Positions 17,440 to 34,290 are shown, counted from the stretch's first letter. The stretch: 64,000 nucleotides of DNA from Saccharopolyspora hordei (GCF_013410345.1 NZ_JACCFJ010000001.1:3385001-3449000); one strand, 5' to 3'. Notes: generated by a model from the sequence alone, not told the origin. Numbers and translations are program-made.

Positions 17440-18534
17440 TCACCCGGCGAAGCGCCGCGCGACCTCCCGCGCCAGGTCGAGCAGGCCGGGACCGCGACGG
17501 GGCTCGCCCGGCTCACCGGTGCCCGGCGGTGGACAGCCGGGTCGAGGTGCGCTGCCGGCGAACTGCATGGCGCGGTACGGCCAGTTGCGCTGCGTGTTCC
17601 ACTGGCTGACCACCAGGTGCAGGTCGTCCAGCGTCGACCCGGGCACGATGTAGCCGCCGTAGAGCTGGGCGATCCGGCCACCACCGTGGTCCTCACGGTC
17701 CCACGACGTGCCGTGCAGCACGGTGCCGCGGGTGGCCTCGTACAGGTTCGACGTGGGGTGGTCGAGGTTGAGCACGTCGATCCGGTAGTTGCCCGCGTCG
17801 AAGCAGCACAGCAGCCACCTGCCGTCGACGCGGCGCAGGCAGAGCTCGCCGAACGCCCCGGTGAGCGCGATCGTCGGCGGGTTGCCCCACGCCCAGGCAC
17901 CGTCGCGGAAGCCCCAGCCCTCCCACGCGCCGGGATCCTCGACGCGGTCCGCCGGGACGCGCTGCAGGACAAGGCCCTTGTCGCGCTGGAACCCGGTGGA
18001 GAAGGCGTAGACGTAGCCGTCCTCGCCCAGTTCCCAGGTCAGCACCTGGAACAGGCCGCCGTGCTGGTCACCGGGCCACGTCGCGCCGGTGGGGTGCCAG
18101 GTCTCGCCGTTGTCGGTGGACCGGTGCACCTCCGTCCAGTGCACGTTGCCGATCCCCTCGCACACCATCACGTGCAGGTACATCGTGTCGCCGATGGTGA
18201 TGACGTCGGTGGGGATCGTGGTGCTCACCCGCCGCCCGCGCACCACCGAGTCGTGCTCGTAGTCCAGCGCCTGCTCGGCGTAGTGCGACCGCGCACCGGC
18301 GGAACCGGTCCACCGGATCCCGCTCCGGACGGTCGTCGGGTCGCCGAACAGCACGACGGGCGATCGCCATCCCGGACCACCCACGCCGGCCCGCTCGAAG
18401 GTGTCGCCGAACACCGACACGAGTCGTCCGTCCGGCGCGAGCGCGGTCACCCCCAGATCGGTACCGCCCACCCCGAAGCGGTCCGTGATCCCCGGCCCGG
18501 TCAGGTCCTTCACCTTGCGCAACGGCAGCCACAC
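17440..18534 (-). CDS. DUF4185 protein, possible glycosidase
   Basis: About 364 residues. The start is uncertain: GTG 18534 precedes the conserved part, while ATG 18666 would add 44 mostly basic residues that look non-native. The DUF4185 core is clear: GTDLGVTALAPDGRLVSVFGDTF at the beginning, then TDVITIGDTMYLHVMV, HRSTDNGETWHPTG (an Asp-box-like element), YVYAFSTGFQRDKG, and YGGYIVPGSTLDDLHLVVSQWN near the end. The fold is a five-bladed propeller. Members were recently assigned to GH183 endo-D-arabinofuranases acting on mycobacterial arabinan. Whether this protein, which lacks an obvious signal peptide, has that activity is open. Confidence 0.72.
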   Translation of the reverse strand: MWLPLRKVKDLTGPGITDRFGVGGTDLGVTALAPDGRLVSVFGDTFERAGVGGPGWRSPVVLFGDPTTVRSGIRWTGSAGARSHYAEQALDYEHDSVVRGRRVSTTIPTDVITIGDTMYLHVMVCEGIGNVHWTEVHRSTDNGETWHPTGATWPGDQHGGLFQVLTWELGEDGYVYAFSTGFQRDKGLVLQRVPADRVEDPGAWEGWGFRDGAWAWGNPPTIALTGAFGELCLRRVDGRWLLCCFDAGNYRIDVLNLDHPTSNLYEATRGTVLHGTSWDREDHGGGRIAQLYGGYIVPGSTLDDLHLVVSQWNTQRNWPYRAMQFAGSAPRPGCPPPGTGEPGEPRRGPGLLDLAREVARRFAG

Positions 18535-18986
18535 CTTTCCCGCGCACCGCAAGCACTTCCCAGCGGCGCGTCGACTACGGCCGTCCACCTCGATCCTAAC
18601 GACCGCACGACACGGCCCGAGCGCGTCGGCGGAACGCCAGCGCACCAGCCGGATGCGCCGGCGCACCTCCCCACGCCGCTGCCAGGACGGTGATCGCGGT
18701 CACCACCCAGGTCATCGACGCACGGGACACCGACCCGACACGAGCCTCGACAGTGCGTCGGGATCCTCGCGAGTGCACTGGGGTCCAGGCACACGACTCC
18801 CACCGGGATCGCCCGCTCCCGTCCCCGGCCGCCGCCAGTGGGGTCGGCATCGGAGGGCTCGCGCCCGCTCCGCTCCTCGGAGCCCCGGTCGCGGCGATGG
18901 TGGCACCTCGCCAGCGGTCGAGAACCTCGCGTCTCCCCGCGGAGCCGGCTGCCGCGCGCTCGCCGCGCGCACCGACGGCCGGACGC
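18535..18986. other. Gene-poor interval upstream of the DUF4185 gene
   Basis: No supported gene. A 39-codon minus frame from ATG 18715 would encode one hydrophobic segment (MTWVVTAITVLAAAWGG), but it has no ribosome site. The interval probably holds the DUF4185 promoter and the 3' end region of fdhD. Confidence 0.4.
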
Positions 18987-19832
18987 CTACCCGACCGGCG
19001 CGGTGAGGTCGGTGCGGACCCGGTCCGCTCCGGTGTAGACGTTCATGGACGTGCCGCGGAGGAAGCCGACCAGCGTCAGTCCGGAGTCCGCGGCGAGGTC
19101 GACGGCCAGCGAGGACGGGGCGGACACGGCCGCTAGCACGGGGATCCCGGCCATGACGGCCTTCTGCACCAGTTCGAACGACGCCCGGCCGCTGACCATC
19201 AGCACGGAGTCGCGCAGCGGGAGCCGGTGCGCGCGCAGCGCCTCGCCGATGACCTTGTCGACCGCGTTGTGCCGACCGACGTCCTCGCGCAGGCAGGTGA
19301 GCCGGCCGTCGGCGGTGAACAACCCGGCGGCGTGCAGGCCGCCGGTGGAGTCGAACACCCGCTGCGCCTCCCGCAGCCGGTCGGGCAGCACGGTCAGCGT
19401 CTCCACGTCGACGCGCGGCTCGCCCGCGTCGAGCGGCCAGGTGGTCTTCGTGCGCACCGCGTCCAAGCTGGCCTTGCCGCACAGCCCGCACGAGGAGGTG
19501 GTGTAGAAGTTGCGCTCCAGCGACGCGTCGGGCAGCGCCACACCCGGGGCCAGCGCGACGTCGACCACGTTGTAGGTGTTGCTGCCGTCGGCGGTGGCGC
19601 CCGCGCAGTAGCGGATGCCGACGACGTCCTCGGCCGAGCGGACGACACCCTCGCTGACCAGGAACCCGGCCGCGAGGTCGAAGTCGTGCCCCGGGGTGCG
19701 CATGGTGACGGTCAGCGGCCGGCCGCCGACCCGGATCTCCATCGGTTCTTCCGCGGCGAGGGTGTCCGGGCGGTGCGTCGGCACCCCGTCGCGGATGCGC
19801 AGCACACGCCGTCGTGCGGTGACTCGTCCCAT
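18987..19832 (-). CDS. fdhD: FdhD, sulfur carrier for formate dehydrogenase
   Basis: 281 residues; ATG 19832 follows GGAAGGA. FdhD receives sulfur from a cysteine desulfurase and delivers it to the bis-MGD cofactor of formate dehydrogenase. The pair of sulfur-handling cysteines is in [13 protein letters not shown]. Other landmarks are [49 protein letters not shown] and [15 protein letters not shown]. It is 23 bases downstream of the dehydrogenase gene on the same strand, so one operon is likely. Its presence supports a molybdenum formate-dehydrogenase-type partner that needs cofactor sulfuration. Confidence 0.92.
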   Translation of the reverse strand: MGRVTARRRVLRIRDGVPTHRPDTLAAEEPMEIRVGGRPLTVTMRTPGHDFDLAAGFLVSEGVVRSAEDVVGIRYCAGATADGSNTYNVVDVALAPGVALPDASLERNFYTTSSCGLCGKASLDAVRTKTTWPLDAGEPRVDVETLTVLPDRLREAQRVFDSTGGLHAAGLFTADGRLTCLREDVGRHNAVDKVIGEALRAHRLPLRDSVLMVSGRASFELVQKAVMAGIPVLAAVSAPSSLAVDLAADSGLTLVGFLRGTSMNVYTGADRVRTDLTAPVG

Positions 19833-19855
19833 GGGTGCGTCCTTCCCCGCTGTGG

Positions 19856-22156
<2,301 letters not shown>

Positions 22157-22495
22157 CCCTCGTCCTCCGCGCCGGCCTCCGCAGTTGCCGGACCACCGCC
22201 CGCCCACTCAAGCGCGCGGGCGCGGGCGCGTCAAAGAAGCGATGTCGATCACTCGATAGGCGCCGGTTATCGCCGCACGGCGGGACGTTCTTGGCGGCAC
22301 GACGGCATGTCCAGCGTCACACGACGAGCCGTGCCCCTGGTCGGACGTGCTCGATCGGCGGCGTGGATCGACCGTTCGGTGCTGCCGTTTGAAACGGCAG
22401 CGCGGGTGGGGGAGGCTGGCGACGAGATCCCGAGGCGCCCGCGAAGTCCTCTGTGGACTCCCGTCGAGCGCCGCGACCGATGACCGGAGAACCCG
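22157..22495. promoter_or_regulatory. Divergent fdh/moeA control region with 21-bp palindrome
   Basis: This 339-bp gap contains a perfect palindrome GCTGCCGTTT-G-AAACGGCAGC (22381-22401), about 95 bases before moeA, likely an operator. The region nearer the dehydrogenase has several TCGAT-containing short repeats (22242-22256). No gene is seen. Confidence 0.55.
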
Positions 22496-23734
22496 ATGGA
22501 CCTGGCGAGGCTGAGCGGCGACCCGTCGAGCCCGGTGGAGACGCCGCCGGTGCGGACGTGGGAGCGGGCGAGGGAGATCGCCCGCACCACGCCCGGGCAC
22601 GCCCTGCCCGCGGTCGAGCGGGACCTCCCCGATGCCCTCGGCCACGCGTTGGCTGGGGACCTGACCGCCCGCGCGGACCTGCCTGCGTTCGACACCGCCG
22701 CGATGGACGGCTGGGCGGTGGCAGGAGCGGGGCCGTGGCGGGTGCGGGACGGGCGCGTGCTGGCCGGGGACCGCGCCGGACCGCTCGCGGAGGGCACCGC
22801 GCTGGGCATCGCCACCGGGGCCGAGCTGCCGCCCGGTGCGACGGCGGTGCTGCGCCACGAGCACGGTCTCGTCGACGAGTCCACCGGGATCCTCTCCGAG
22901 CGCGCGCCGACCCCGCTGACCGCGGGCCGCGACGTCCGGCCCCGGGGACAGGAGTGCCGGACCGGGCAGCTCCTGGTCCCGGCCGGGACCACGGTCACGC
23001 CCGCGGTGCTGGGCCTGGCCGCGGCGGCCGGCTGGGACCGGGTCGCGGTGCACCGCCGTCCCGCGGTGGAGCTGCTGGTGCTGGGCGACGAGCTGCTCGA
23101 CACCGGTCCGCCGCGCGGCGGTCGGGTCCGCGACGCGCTGACCCCGATGCTGGGCCCCTGGCTGCGCTGCGGGAGTGAGCCGCTCGGCAGCCACCGCGTC
23201 CCCGACGACGCCGCGCGGCTCCGCGACGCGATCAGCGGCTCGTCGGCCGACGTGGTGATCACCACCGGGGGCACGGCCGCGGGGCCGACCGACTTCCTGC
23301 ACCGGGTGCTGGCCGAGCTCGGCGCCCGGCTCCTGGTCGACTCGGTGGCCGTGCGCCCGGGCCACCCGATGCTGCTCGCCGCGCTCCCGCCGACCGCGGA
23401 CGGGCGGAGCCGGTGGCTCGCCGGGCTGCCGGGCAACCCGCTGGCCGCCGTCGCCGGGCTCGTGACGCTGGTCCACCCGCTGCTGAGCCGCCTCGGCGGC
23501 CGCGCGGACGAGGGAGCGCAGCGGCTCACCGCCGCCGCGGACCTGCCGGGGCACCCGCGCAGCACCCGGTTGCTGCCCGTGGCGGTGCGCGCGGGCGCGG
23601 CGACCGCGCTGTCCCACGACGGGCCCGCGATGCTGCGCGGGCTGGCGCGCTCCGACGGTCTCGCCGTGGTCCCGCCCGGCGGACTCCCCGCCGGGGCCAC
23701 CGTCGAGGTCTTCGCGGTTCCGCACCCGTGGTGA
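22496..23734 (+). CDS. moeA: Molybdopterin molybdenumtransferase MoeA
   Basis: 412 residues; ATG 22496 follows GGAGA. MoeA inserts molybdate into adenylylated molybdopterin. Family marks are LPAFDTAAMDGWAV near residue 65, LPPGATAVLRHE, the MoCF-biosynth core VELLVLGDELLDTG, DVVITTGGTAAGPTDF, VAVRPGHPMLLAA and WLAGLPGNPLAAVAGLV. The order of domains I to IV is normal and the length is standard. It is divergent from the formate dehydrogenase-fdhD operon and shares its control region. That arrangement couples cofactor supply to the enzyme. Confidence 0.92.
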   Translation: MDLARLSGDPSSPVETPPVRTWERAREIARTTPGHALPAVERDLPDALGHALAGDLTARADLPAFDTAAMDGWAVAGAGPWRVRDGRVLAGDRAGPLAEGTALGIATGAELPPGATAVLRHEHGLVDESTGILSERAPTPLTAGRDVRPRGQECRTGQLLVPAGTTVTPAVLGLAAAAGWDRVAVHRRPAVELLVLGDELLDTGPPRGGRVRDALTPMLGPWLRCGSEPLGSHRVPDDAARLRDAISGSSADVVITTGGTAAGPTDFLHRVLAELGARLLVDSVAVRPGHPMLLAALPPTADGRSRWLAGLPGNPLAAVAGLVTLVHPLLSRLGGRADEGAQRLTAAADLPGHPRSTRLLPVAVRAGAATALSHDGPAMLRGLARSDGLAVVPPGGLPAGATVEVFAVPHPW

Positions 23735-23915
23735 CCCGCGTCTGGCGCGGTCGCGCCGGGATCCCCGACCGTGGTGTCCCCAGTGGTCTCACCCGCGGAC
23801 AGTGCCAGCATGGACAGCGCGGCCGCGTCGCCGGTCGCGTCCTCCGCGTGCGCGCGGGGGAGCGCCGAACAGGACCGCTCGGGTGGAGTCCGCTGTGGAG
23901 GGATCGAGGACGCGG

Positions 23916-24455
23916 GTGCTGACCTTCGGGCACGGCATCGCCGACGCGACGACGATCGCCGAGCTGCTGCACGGCGCCGGGGTCCGCGAGCTGGTCGACG
24001 TGCGCACCGCGCCCGGCAGCAAGCGCAACCCCGACGCCACCCGGTCGGCGATGCAGCAGTGGCTGCCCGAGGCGGGCATCGGCTACCGCTGGGAACGGCG
24101 GCTCGGCGGGTGGCGCACGGCGCACGCGGACAACCCCGACACCGCGCTGCGCAACCGCTCGTTCAGCGGCTACGCCGAGCACATGCGCTCCGCGGAGTTC
24201 CGGGCCGCGGTGGACGACCTGCTCGCCGGGGCGGCCACCGCGCTGACCGCGGTGATGTGCGCCGAGTCGGTCTGGTGGCGCTGCCACCGCAAGATGATCG
24301 CCGACCACCTGACCCTGGTCCGCGGGGTCGACGTCGGCCACCTGATGCACGACGGCGCCGTGCGCCCGCACCGGCCCAGCCCGGAAGCGCGGCTGGACCC
24401 GGACCGCGGGGTGCTCGTCTACGACGCCGGTCAGCCCCCGCTCGGCGCCGGGTGA
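23916..24455 (+). CDS. DUF488 family protein
   Basis: 179 residues from GTG 23916 (VLTFGHGIADATTI), which has GAGGA five bases before it. Earlier GTGs at 23883 and 23895 are in frame but give an atypical N-terminus. The DUF488 fold is evident: TFGHG, ELVDVRTAPGSKRNPD, YRWERRLGGWR, and the terminal motif MCAESVWWRCHRKMIADHL with conserved Cys, Glu, Cys and His. The family is predicted to act in nucleotide or redox chemistry, but no reaction is established. It lies between moeA and the LysR gene on the same strand. Confidence 0.8.
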   Translation: MLTFGHGIADATTIAELLHGAGVRELVDVRTAPGSKRNPDATRSAMQQWLPEAGIGYRWERRLGGWRTAHADNPDTALRNRSFSGYAEHMRSAEFRAAVDDLLAGAATALTAVMCAESVWWRCHRKMIADHLTLVRGVDVGHLMHDGAVRPHRPSPEARLDPDRGVLVYDAGQPPLGAG

Positions 24456-24483
24456 CGACCGCCCCGACCACCACACCTGGTCT

Positions 24484-24503
24484 GGTACCACGCCCGTGGT
24501 GCC
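24484..24503. promoter_or_regulatory. Imperfect 9-bp dyad upstream of the LysR gene
   Basis: GGTACCACG and CGTGGTGCC (one mismatch, 2-base spacer) lie 60-79 bases before the LysR start. The position and symmetry suit an autoregulatory LysR-type site. Confidence 0.45.
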
Positions 24504-24562
24504 GGGTTGGCCCGCCCGCCGCGGCGGAGCGGCCGCGGCCGTGCGGCGTGGTCGAATGAGGC

Positions 24563-25489
24563 ATGCTCTTCCGCCAGCTCGAGTACTTCGTGGCGCTCGC
24601 GCGCGAGCGCCACTTCGCCCGCGCCGCTGCCGCCTGCTACGTCTCCCAGCCGGCGCTGTCCGAGGCCGTCCGCAAGCTCGAGCAGGAGCTGGGGGTGCCG
24701 CTGGTGCGGCGCGGGCGCAGCTTCGAGGGGCTCACCCCGGAAGGCGAGCGGCTCGTGCTGTGGGCGCGGCGCATCATGGCCGACCACGACGCGCTCAAGC
24801 AGGAGGTCGCGGCCCTGCAGACCGGCCTGACCGGCGAGCTCCGGATGGGGGTGATCCCGGCGGCCGCGAGCACCGTCGCGCTGCTCACCGACCCGTTCTG
24901 CGCCGAGCACCCGCTGGTGCGGGTGCAGCTGGCGACGAGCCTGCGCTCCGCGGAGATCATCGACCGCATCCGCCGCTTCGAGCTGGACGCCGGGGTGATC
25001 TACCCGCACGGGCTGGACACCACCGACCTCGTGGTCACCCCGCTCTACGAGGAGCAGCACGTGCTCCTCGCCAGCAGCGAGCTGCTCGCCGGGCAGGCCG
25101 ACTCGCTCAGCTGGGCCGACGCCGTGGAACTGCCGATGTGCCTGCTCGTCGAGGGGATGCGCGGCCGCCAGCTGATCGACGACGCGCTCGCCGCCCACGG
25201 CCTGGCGGTGGCGCCGCGGCTCGAGGCCGACTCCGTGGTGTCGCTGCTGGCGCACGTCGGCACCGGCCGGTGGGCCAGCATCGTGCCGCACACCTGGGTC
25301 CGCACCCTGCGCCCGCCGGTCGGCGCGCGGGTGGTGGAGCTGCGCGACCCGACGGTGTTCGCCGAGATCGCGCTGGTCACCAGCGCGGTGGAGCCCGGGT
25401 CGGTGCTCACCCGGGCGCTGGTCCAGGCGGCGCGGACGCTCCGCGCCGCCGGCGGGTTCGACCTCGAGGCGCAGGCCGGGACCAGCTGA
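24563..25489 (+). CDS. LysR-family transcriptional regulator
   Basis: 308 residues from ATG 24563. The N-terminal winged HTH is textbook (LFRQLEYFVALARERHFARAAAACYVSQPALSEAVRKLEQELG, about residues 2-45), followed by a linker helix. The periplasmic-binding-like effector domain covers about 90-295 (GELRMGVIPAAAS, ..., VSLLAHVGTGRWASIVPH). LysR regulators of this type are commonly found beside formate dehydrogenase genes in actinobacteria, and this one follows the fdh/moeA module. Control of that module is plausible but not shown. It converges on the Old Yellow Enzyme gene across a shared hairpin. Confidence 0.88.
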   Translation: MLFRQLEYFVALARERHFARAAAACYVSQPALSEAVRKLEQELGVPLVRRGRSFEGLTPEGERLVLWARRIMADHDALKQEVAALQTGLTGELRMGVIPAAASTVALLTDPFCAEHPLVRVQLATSLRSAEIIDRIRRFELDAGVIYPHGLDTTDLVVTPLYEEQHVLLASSELLAGQADSLSWADAVELPMCLLVEGMRGRQLIDDALAAHGLAVAPRLEADSVVSLLAHVGTGRWASIVPHTWVRTLRPPVGARVVELRDPTVFAEIALVTSAVEPGSVLTRALVQAARTLRAAGGFDLEAQAGTS

Positions 25490-25502
25490 CCGCGGTGCCG
25501 AG

Positions 25503-25538
25503 GAGCAGCGCGCAGCTCCGCGCCACCGCGCGCTGCTC
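25503..25538. terminator. Bidirectional 11-bp hairpin
   Basis: GAGCAGCGCGC (25503-25513) pairs perfectly with GCGCGCTGCTC (25528-25538). It lies in the 54-base space between the convergent LysR and flavin oxidoreductase genes and can serve both. Confidence 0.65.
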
Positions 25539-25543
25539 GCCGG

Positions 25544-26662
25544 TCAGTGCAGCTTCTCGGCGGCGGCCTTGCTGAACGGGACGAGCTCGTCCAGGCGGTC
25601 GTTGAGGACCTTCTCCGCCCACTCCGGGTCGGCGAGCAGGGCGCGGCCGACCGCGACGAGGTCGAACTCGTCCTGCTCCAGCCGGTCGAGCAGCTCGTCG
25701 ATGCTGGTCACGCTCGCGCTGGAGGCGTTGAGCGAGCCCGGCTCGAACACCTTGTTCAGGCCGACCGACCCGACGGTGATGACCGGCTTGCCGGTGACCT
25801 TCTTCGCCCAGCCGGCGATGTTGAGCGACGGGTCGGCCTCGGGGAACTCCGGCTCCCAGTAGCGGCGGCCGGAGGCGTGGAAGGCGTCCACCCCGGCCTC
25901 GGCCAGCGGGGTGAGCACCTCCTCCAGCTCGCCGGGGTTGTCGGCGAGCCGGGCGTCGTAGTTGTCGGCCTTCCACTGCGAGAAGCGCAGCACGACGGGG
26001 AAGTCGCGGGAGACCTTCTCCCGGACGGCGGCGACGACGTCCGCGGCGAACTTCGTGCGGGAGACCCGGTCGCCGCCGTAGGCGTCGGTGCGCCGGTTGG
26101 TGCGCTCCCACAGGAACTGGTCGATGAGGTAGCCGTGGGCGCCGTGCAGCTCCACGCCGTCGAAGCCGATCCGCTCCGCCGCCTCGGCGGCCTCGGCGAA
26201 GGCGCGGATGACGTCGTCGATGTCGGCGAGGCTCATCGTCTCGCCCGCGCCGGCCGTGCCGTCCAGCGCGATCCCGGACGGGCCGGTCGAGGGCGCCTCG
26301 GGGACCGGCGGCGCACCGGCGGGCCGCTGGATGCCCACGTGCCACAGCTGCGGCATGATCGTGCCGCCTTGGGCGTGCACGGCCTCCACCACCCGGGCCC
26401 AGCCGGCGAGCTGCTCCTCACCGTGGAACCGCGGGACGTCGTCGCTGAAGCCCGCGGACGGGTGGTCGACGGTGGTGCCTTCGGTGATGATCAGGCCGGT
26501 GCCGGCCGCGGCGCGCCGCGCGTAGTACACGGCCACGTCGTCCCCGGGTATGCCGCCCGGGGAGAACATGCGCGTCATGGGAGCCATGACGATCCGGTTC
26601 GGCAGCGTGGTCGAACCCAGTTCGAACGGTCGGGACAGCAGTTGAGCTGCGCGGGTGCTCAC
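25544..26662 (-). CDS. Old Yellow Enzyme family NADH:flavin oxidoreductase
   Basis: 372 residues; GTG 26662 follows AGGAGAG. The (beta/alpha)8 FMN barrel is complete: PNRIVMAPMTRMFSPGG at strand 1, IITEGTTVDHPSAGF, IMPQLWHVGIQ, GFDGVELHGAHGYLIDQFLWERTNRRTDAYGG, and the C-terminal FMN-phosphate region DLVAVGRALLADPEW. It should reduce activated alkenes or related electrophiles with NAD(P)H. It is divergent from an Rrf2-family gene with a symmetrical operator between them, a common arrangement for electrophile- or redox-responsive control. No partner enzyme lies in the operon. Confidence 0.9.
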   Translation of the reverse strand: MSTRAAQLLSRPFELGSTTLPNRIVMAPMTRMFSPGGIPGDDVAVYYARRAAAGTGLIITEGTTVDHPSAGFSDDVPRFHGEEQLAGWARVVEAVHAQGGTIMPQLWHVGIQRPAGAPPVPEAPSTGPSGIALDGTAGAGETMSLADIDDVIRAFAEAAEAAERIGFDGVELHGAHGYLIDQFLWERTNRRTDAYGGDRVSRTKFAADVVAAVREKVSRDFPVVLRFSQWKADNYDARLADNPGELEEVLTPLAEAGVDAFHASGRRYWEPEFPEADPSLNIAGWAKKVTGKPVITVGSVGLNKVFEPGSLNASSASVTSIDELLDRLEQDEFDLVAVGRALLADPEWAEKVLNDRLDELVPFSKAAAEKLH

Positions 26663-26693
26663 CGTGGGACTCTCCTGTCACGTGGTGCGACAT

Positions 26694-26720
26694 AAACTGT
26701 GCGAGTCAACATTACAGTTT
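26694..26720. promoter_or_regulatory. AAACTGT-N13-ACAGTTT operator between the OYE and rrf2 genes
   Basis: A perfect 7-bp inverted repeat (26694-26700 and 26714-26720) with a third AACTGT half-site at 26735-26740, inside an AT-richer stretch of the 136-bp divergent gap. It is the likely binding site for the Rrf2 product and would act on both promoters. Confidence 0.65.
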
Positions 26721-26798
26721 GTCAGCTCAAGTGCAACTGTGACCGTTGCTATTGTGGGGTCGGCTCCGATGTCGATCCGCGGGCGGGGGGTGGCAGCC

Positions 26799-27245
26799 GT
26801 GCTGGACGTCCGGTTCTCCCGTGCGTTGAAGTTGATGCTGTCCCTGGCGCTGGCCGAGGGCGGCACCGTCACCGCGGTCAGCTCGACCGAGCTCGCGCGC
26901 AGCCTGGACGCCAACCCGAGCCTGGTCCGCAAGCTGCTGGTGCCGCTGACCGAAGCCGGCCTGGTCGTGTGCGCGAAGGGCCGCGCCGGCGGGGCGCGGC
27001 TGGGGCGCCCGGCCGAGGAGATCACGCTGGCGGAGATCTACCGGTGCGCGGTCGGGGACAAGCCGCTGTGGGCTTGCTCCCCGGAGAGCGAGAAGGTGTG
27101 CCTGGTCAGCGCGCACGCCAGTGAGTACTTCGCCGAGCTCACCGCGGAAGCGGAGCGGGCGGTGCTCGCCTCGCTCGGTGACCGCACGCTCGCCGACAGC
27201 GTCCGCGAGCTCCGCCGCCGGGAGCAGGAGCAGGCCGAGGCGTGA
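26799..27245 (+). CDS. Rrf2-family transcriptional regulator with Cys cluster
   Basis: 148 residues from GTG 26799 (VLDVRFSRALKLML); GTG 26790 and ATG 26769 are in-frame alternatives. The winged HTH (SSTELARSLDANPSLVRKLLVPLTEAGLV) and wing (GRAGGARLGRPAEEITLAEIYRC) are characteristic of Rrf2. Three cysteines are spaced C-x9-C-x7-C (RCAVGDKPLWACSPESEKVC). This is near the Cys region that binds an Fe-S cluster in IscR/NsrR, but the first interval is longer than theirs. A thiol-redox or Fe-S sensor is inferred. It probably represses itself and the divergent Old Yellow Enzyme. Confidence 0.85.
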   Translation: MLDVRFSRALKLMLSLALAEGGTVTAVSSTELARSLDANPSLVRKLLVPLTEAGLVVCAKGRAGGARLGRPAEEITLAEIYRCAVGDKPLWACSPESEKVCLVSAHASEYFAELTAEAERAVLASLGDRTLADSVRELRRREQEQAEA

Positions 27246-27641
27246 CGCCCCGGCGAGCGGTGTCCTCGACGGACGTCCACAGTGGCCCGCGTGCGCGCCG
27301 TCCCGGGCCACCCGCGACCGGTGCTCACCGACCGCACCCGCCGTCGCCCGCGGGGCCGGACACTTCCCTTGCGCCAGGAATGGGACGCTCCCGCAGGAAG
27401 CCGACCATCCGGACGCGCTCCGGGTGTGGGTGATCGGGGTGCGCGAGCCGGGTCCGGTGGGGGAGCGGCCGAGCTCGGTCGAGGCCTTTTTGGTGACACC
27501 CTACAAATCTTGGTCGTGAATGCTGGCGCGCTGCTCCTGACGTCGCGCGCCGGTATCAGGCAGGGTTGAGGTCAAGTTCGGCGACGCTCCGAGACTGGGG
27601 GGCCGTCGCCTTTCTCGTGCAATCGTCAGATGTGAGGCTCG
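27246..27641. other. Intergenic region before the acyl-CoA carboxylase
   Basis: 396 bases without a gene. An 8-bp hairpin GTGGCCCG/CGGGCCAC (27282-27289 with 27304-27311) ends the rrf2 transcript and overlaps a GTCCACAGTGG copy (27275-27285). An AT-rich patch at 27487-27512 (TACAAAT at 27502) is the likely promoter area, which implies a leader of over 100 bases before the carboxylase start. Confidence 0.45.
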
Positions 27642-33131
<5,490 letters not shown>

Positions 33132-33137
33132 CACGTG

Positions 33138-33185
33138 CCGGGGGCGGTGCGTCCGCACCGCCCCCGGTTCTGGTCCACTGTGGAC
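33138..33185 (+). terminator. 13-bp hairpin plus GTCCACTGTGGAC palindrome
   Basis: CCGGGGGCGGTGC (33138-33150) pairs with 33155-33167, seven bases after the carboxylase stop. A separate perfect palindrome GTCCAC-T-GTGGAC follows at 33173-33185 and lies next to the stop of the convergent methyltransferase gene. Confidence 0.75.
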
Positions 33186-33205
33186 TTGATGGCGTCGTCC
33201 GCGCG

Positions 33206-34048
33206 TCAGCCTGCGGGCTCCGGGTCCAGGAACCCGACCGCACCCAGGACGTTGCCGCGGCGCGCTGCCGCGTCGTCGACCGGGTGGTCCGGACGCCAGT
33301 ACGCCGCGGGCACCACGCCCGGCTCGACGATCGTGTAGCCGGGGAAGAGCGCGGCGACCTCCTCGGCGTCGCGGATGTGCATCTGCGGCGTGGAGGTCTG
33401 GGACAGCAGCTCGCGCAGCGCGGCGATGTCCTCGTCGGTGCGGCTCAGCTGGGCGTTGTTGGACACCGCCAGGGCGCTGCCCGGCACGCAGGCGTCCCGG
33501 TACCGGGCGACCAGTGACGCGCCGTCCGGGCTCGGGATGATGTCGAGGATGCCGAACGCCAGCACCGCGATCGGCCGGGAGAAGTCCAGCAGCCCGGCCA
33601 CTCCCGGGGCGTTGAGCACCGTGTCCGGGTCGCACACGTCGGCCTCGGTGACCGTCACCTTGTCGTTGTCGCCGAGCAGGTGCCGGGCGTGGTGGCAGGC
33701 GACGGCTTCCCAGTCCACGTAGGCCACCCGGGCTTCCGGGTTGTGCGCCTGGGCGATCTCGTGGACGTTGCCGACCGTCGGCACGCCGGACCCGAGGTCG
33801 AGGAACTGGTCGATCCCGGCCTCGGTGGTCAGGTAGCGCACGGCGCGGCCGAGGAAGGCGCGGTTGACGTAGCAGTAGTCGCGCTCCGTCGGGATGATCT
33901 CCAGCGCCTTCTCCGCCGTGATCCGGTCGATCGCGAAGTTCGCCGATCCGCCGAGCATGTAGTCGTACATGCGCGCGATGTTCGGGTTGTCGAGGTCCGC
34001 GTGCGAGACCCTGGCCGCCAGTTCCGCGTCTCGCGAGTTCTCGTGCAT
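33206..34048 (-). CDS. SAM-dependent methyltransferase, DUF574 type
   Basis: 280 residues; ATG 34048 is chosen, with GTG 34060 as an in-frame alternative. The family signature NPNIARMYDYMLGGSANFAIDR begins near residue 22. The SAM pocket includes FLDLGSGVPTVGNVHEIA, VAYVDWEAVACHHARHLL and VTEADVCDPDTVL. AVLAFGILDIIPS and the C-terminal PGYTIVEPGVVPAAYWRPD are also conserved. The group is highly expanded in actinomycetes, and its members methylate unknown, often small-molecule, targets. It is monocistronic, convergent to the carboxylase and divergent from furA. Confidence 0.85.
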   Translation of the reverse strand: MHENSRDAELAARVSHADLDNPNIARMYDYMLGGSANFAIDRITAEKALEIIPTERDYCYVNRAFLGRAVRYLTTEAGIDQFLDLGSGVPTVGNVHEIAQAHNPEARVAYVDWEAVACHHARHLLGDNDKVTVTEADVCDPDTVLNAPGVAGLLDFSRPIAVLAFGILDIIPSPDGASLVARYRDACVPGSALAVSNNAQLSRTDEDIAALRELLSQTSTPQMHIRDAEEVAALFPGYTIVEPGVVPAAYWRPDHPVDDAAARRGNVLGAVGFLDPEPAG

Positions 34049-34290
34049 GTCGCCCACGGTAACCCGTCGATCACCGCTGTGGAGCGCCCTCGACGGATCT
34101 GCGCGCGGCCGAGACCCTTTCGCCCCGTCCGGTTCGCGCCGAGCCCGGCCGGGTGGTGACCTCTCCGGTGCGGACCGTCCTCCCCCCGGCTCGGTGGCGC
34201 GCTCCGCGGGACCACGGGGGAGGAGGTCCGGGGAGCGTGAGAACGCCTGCCGCGCACGGGGTTCCGCGCTGCGTCGCGTGACGGCTGCGT

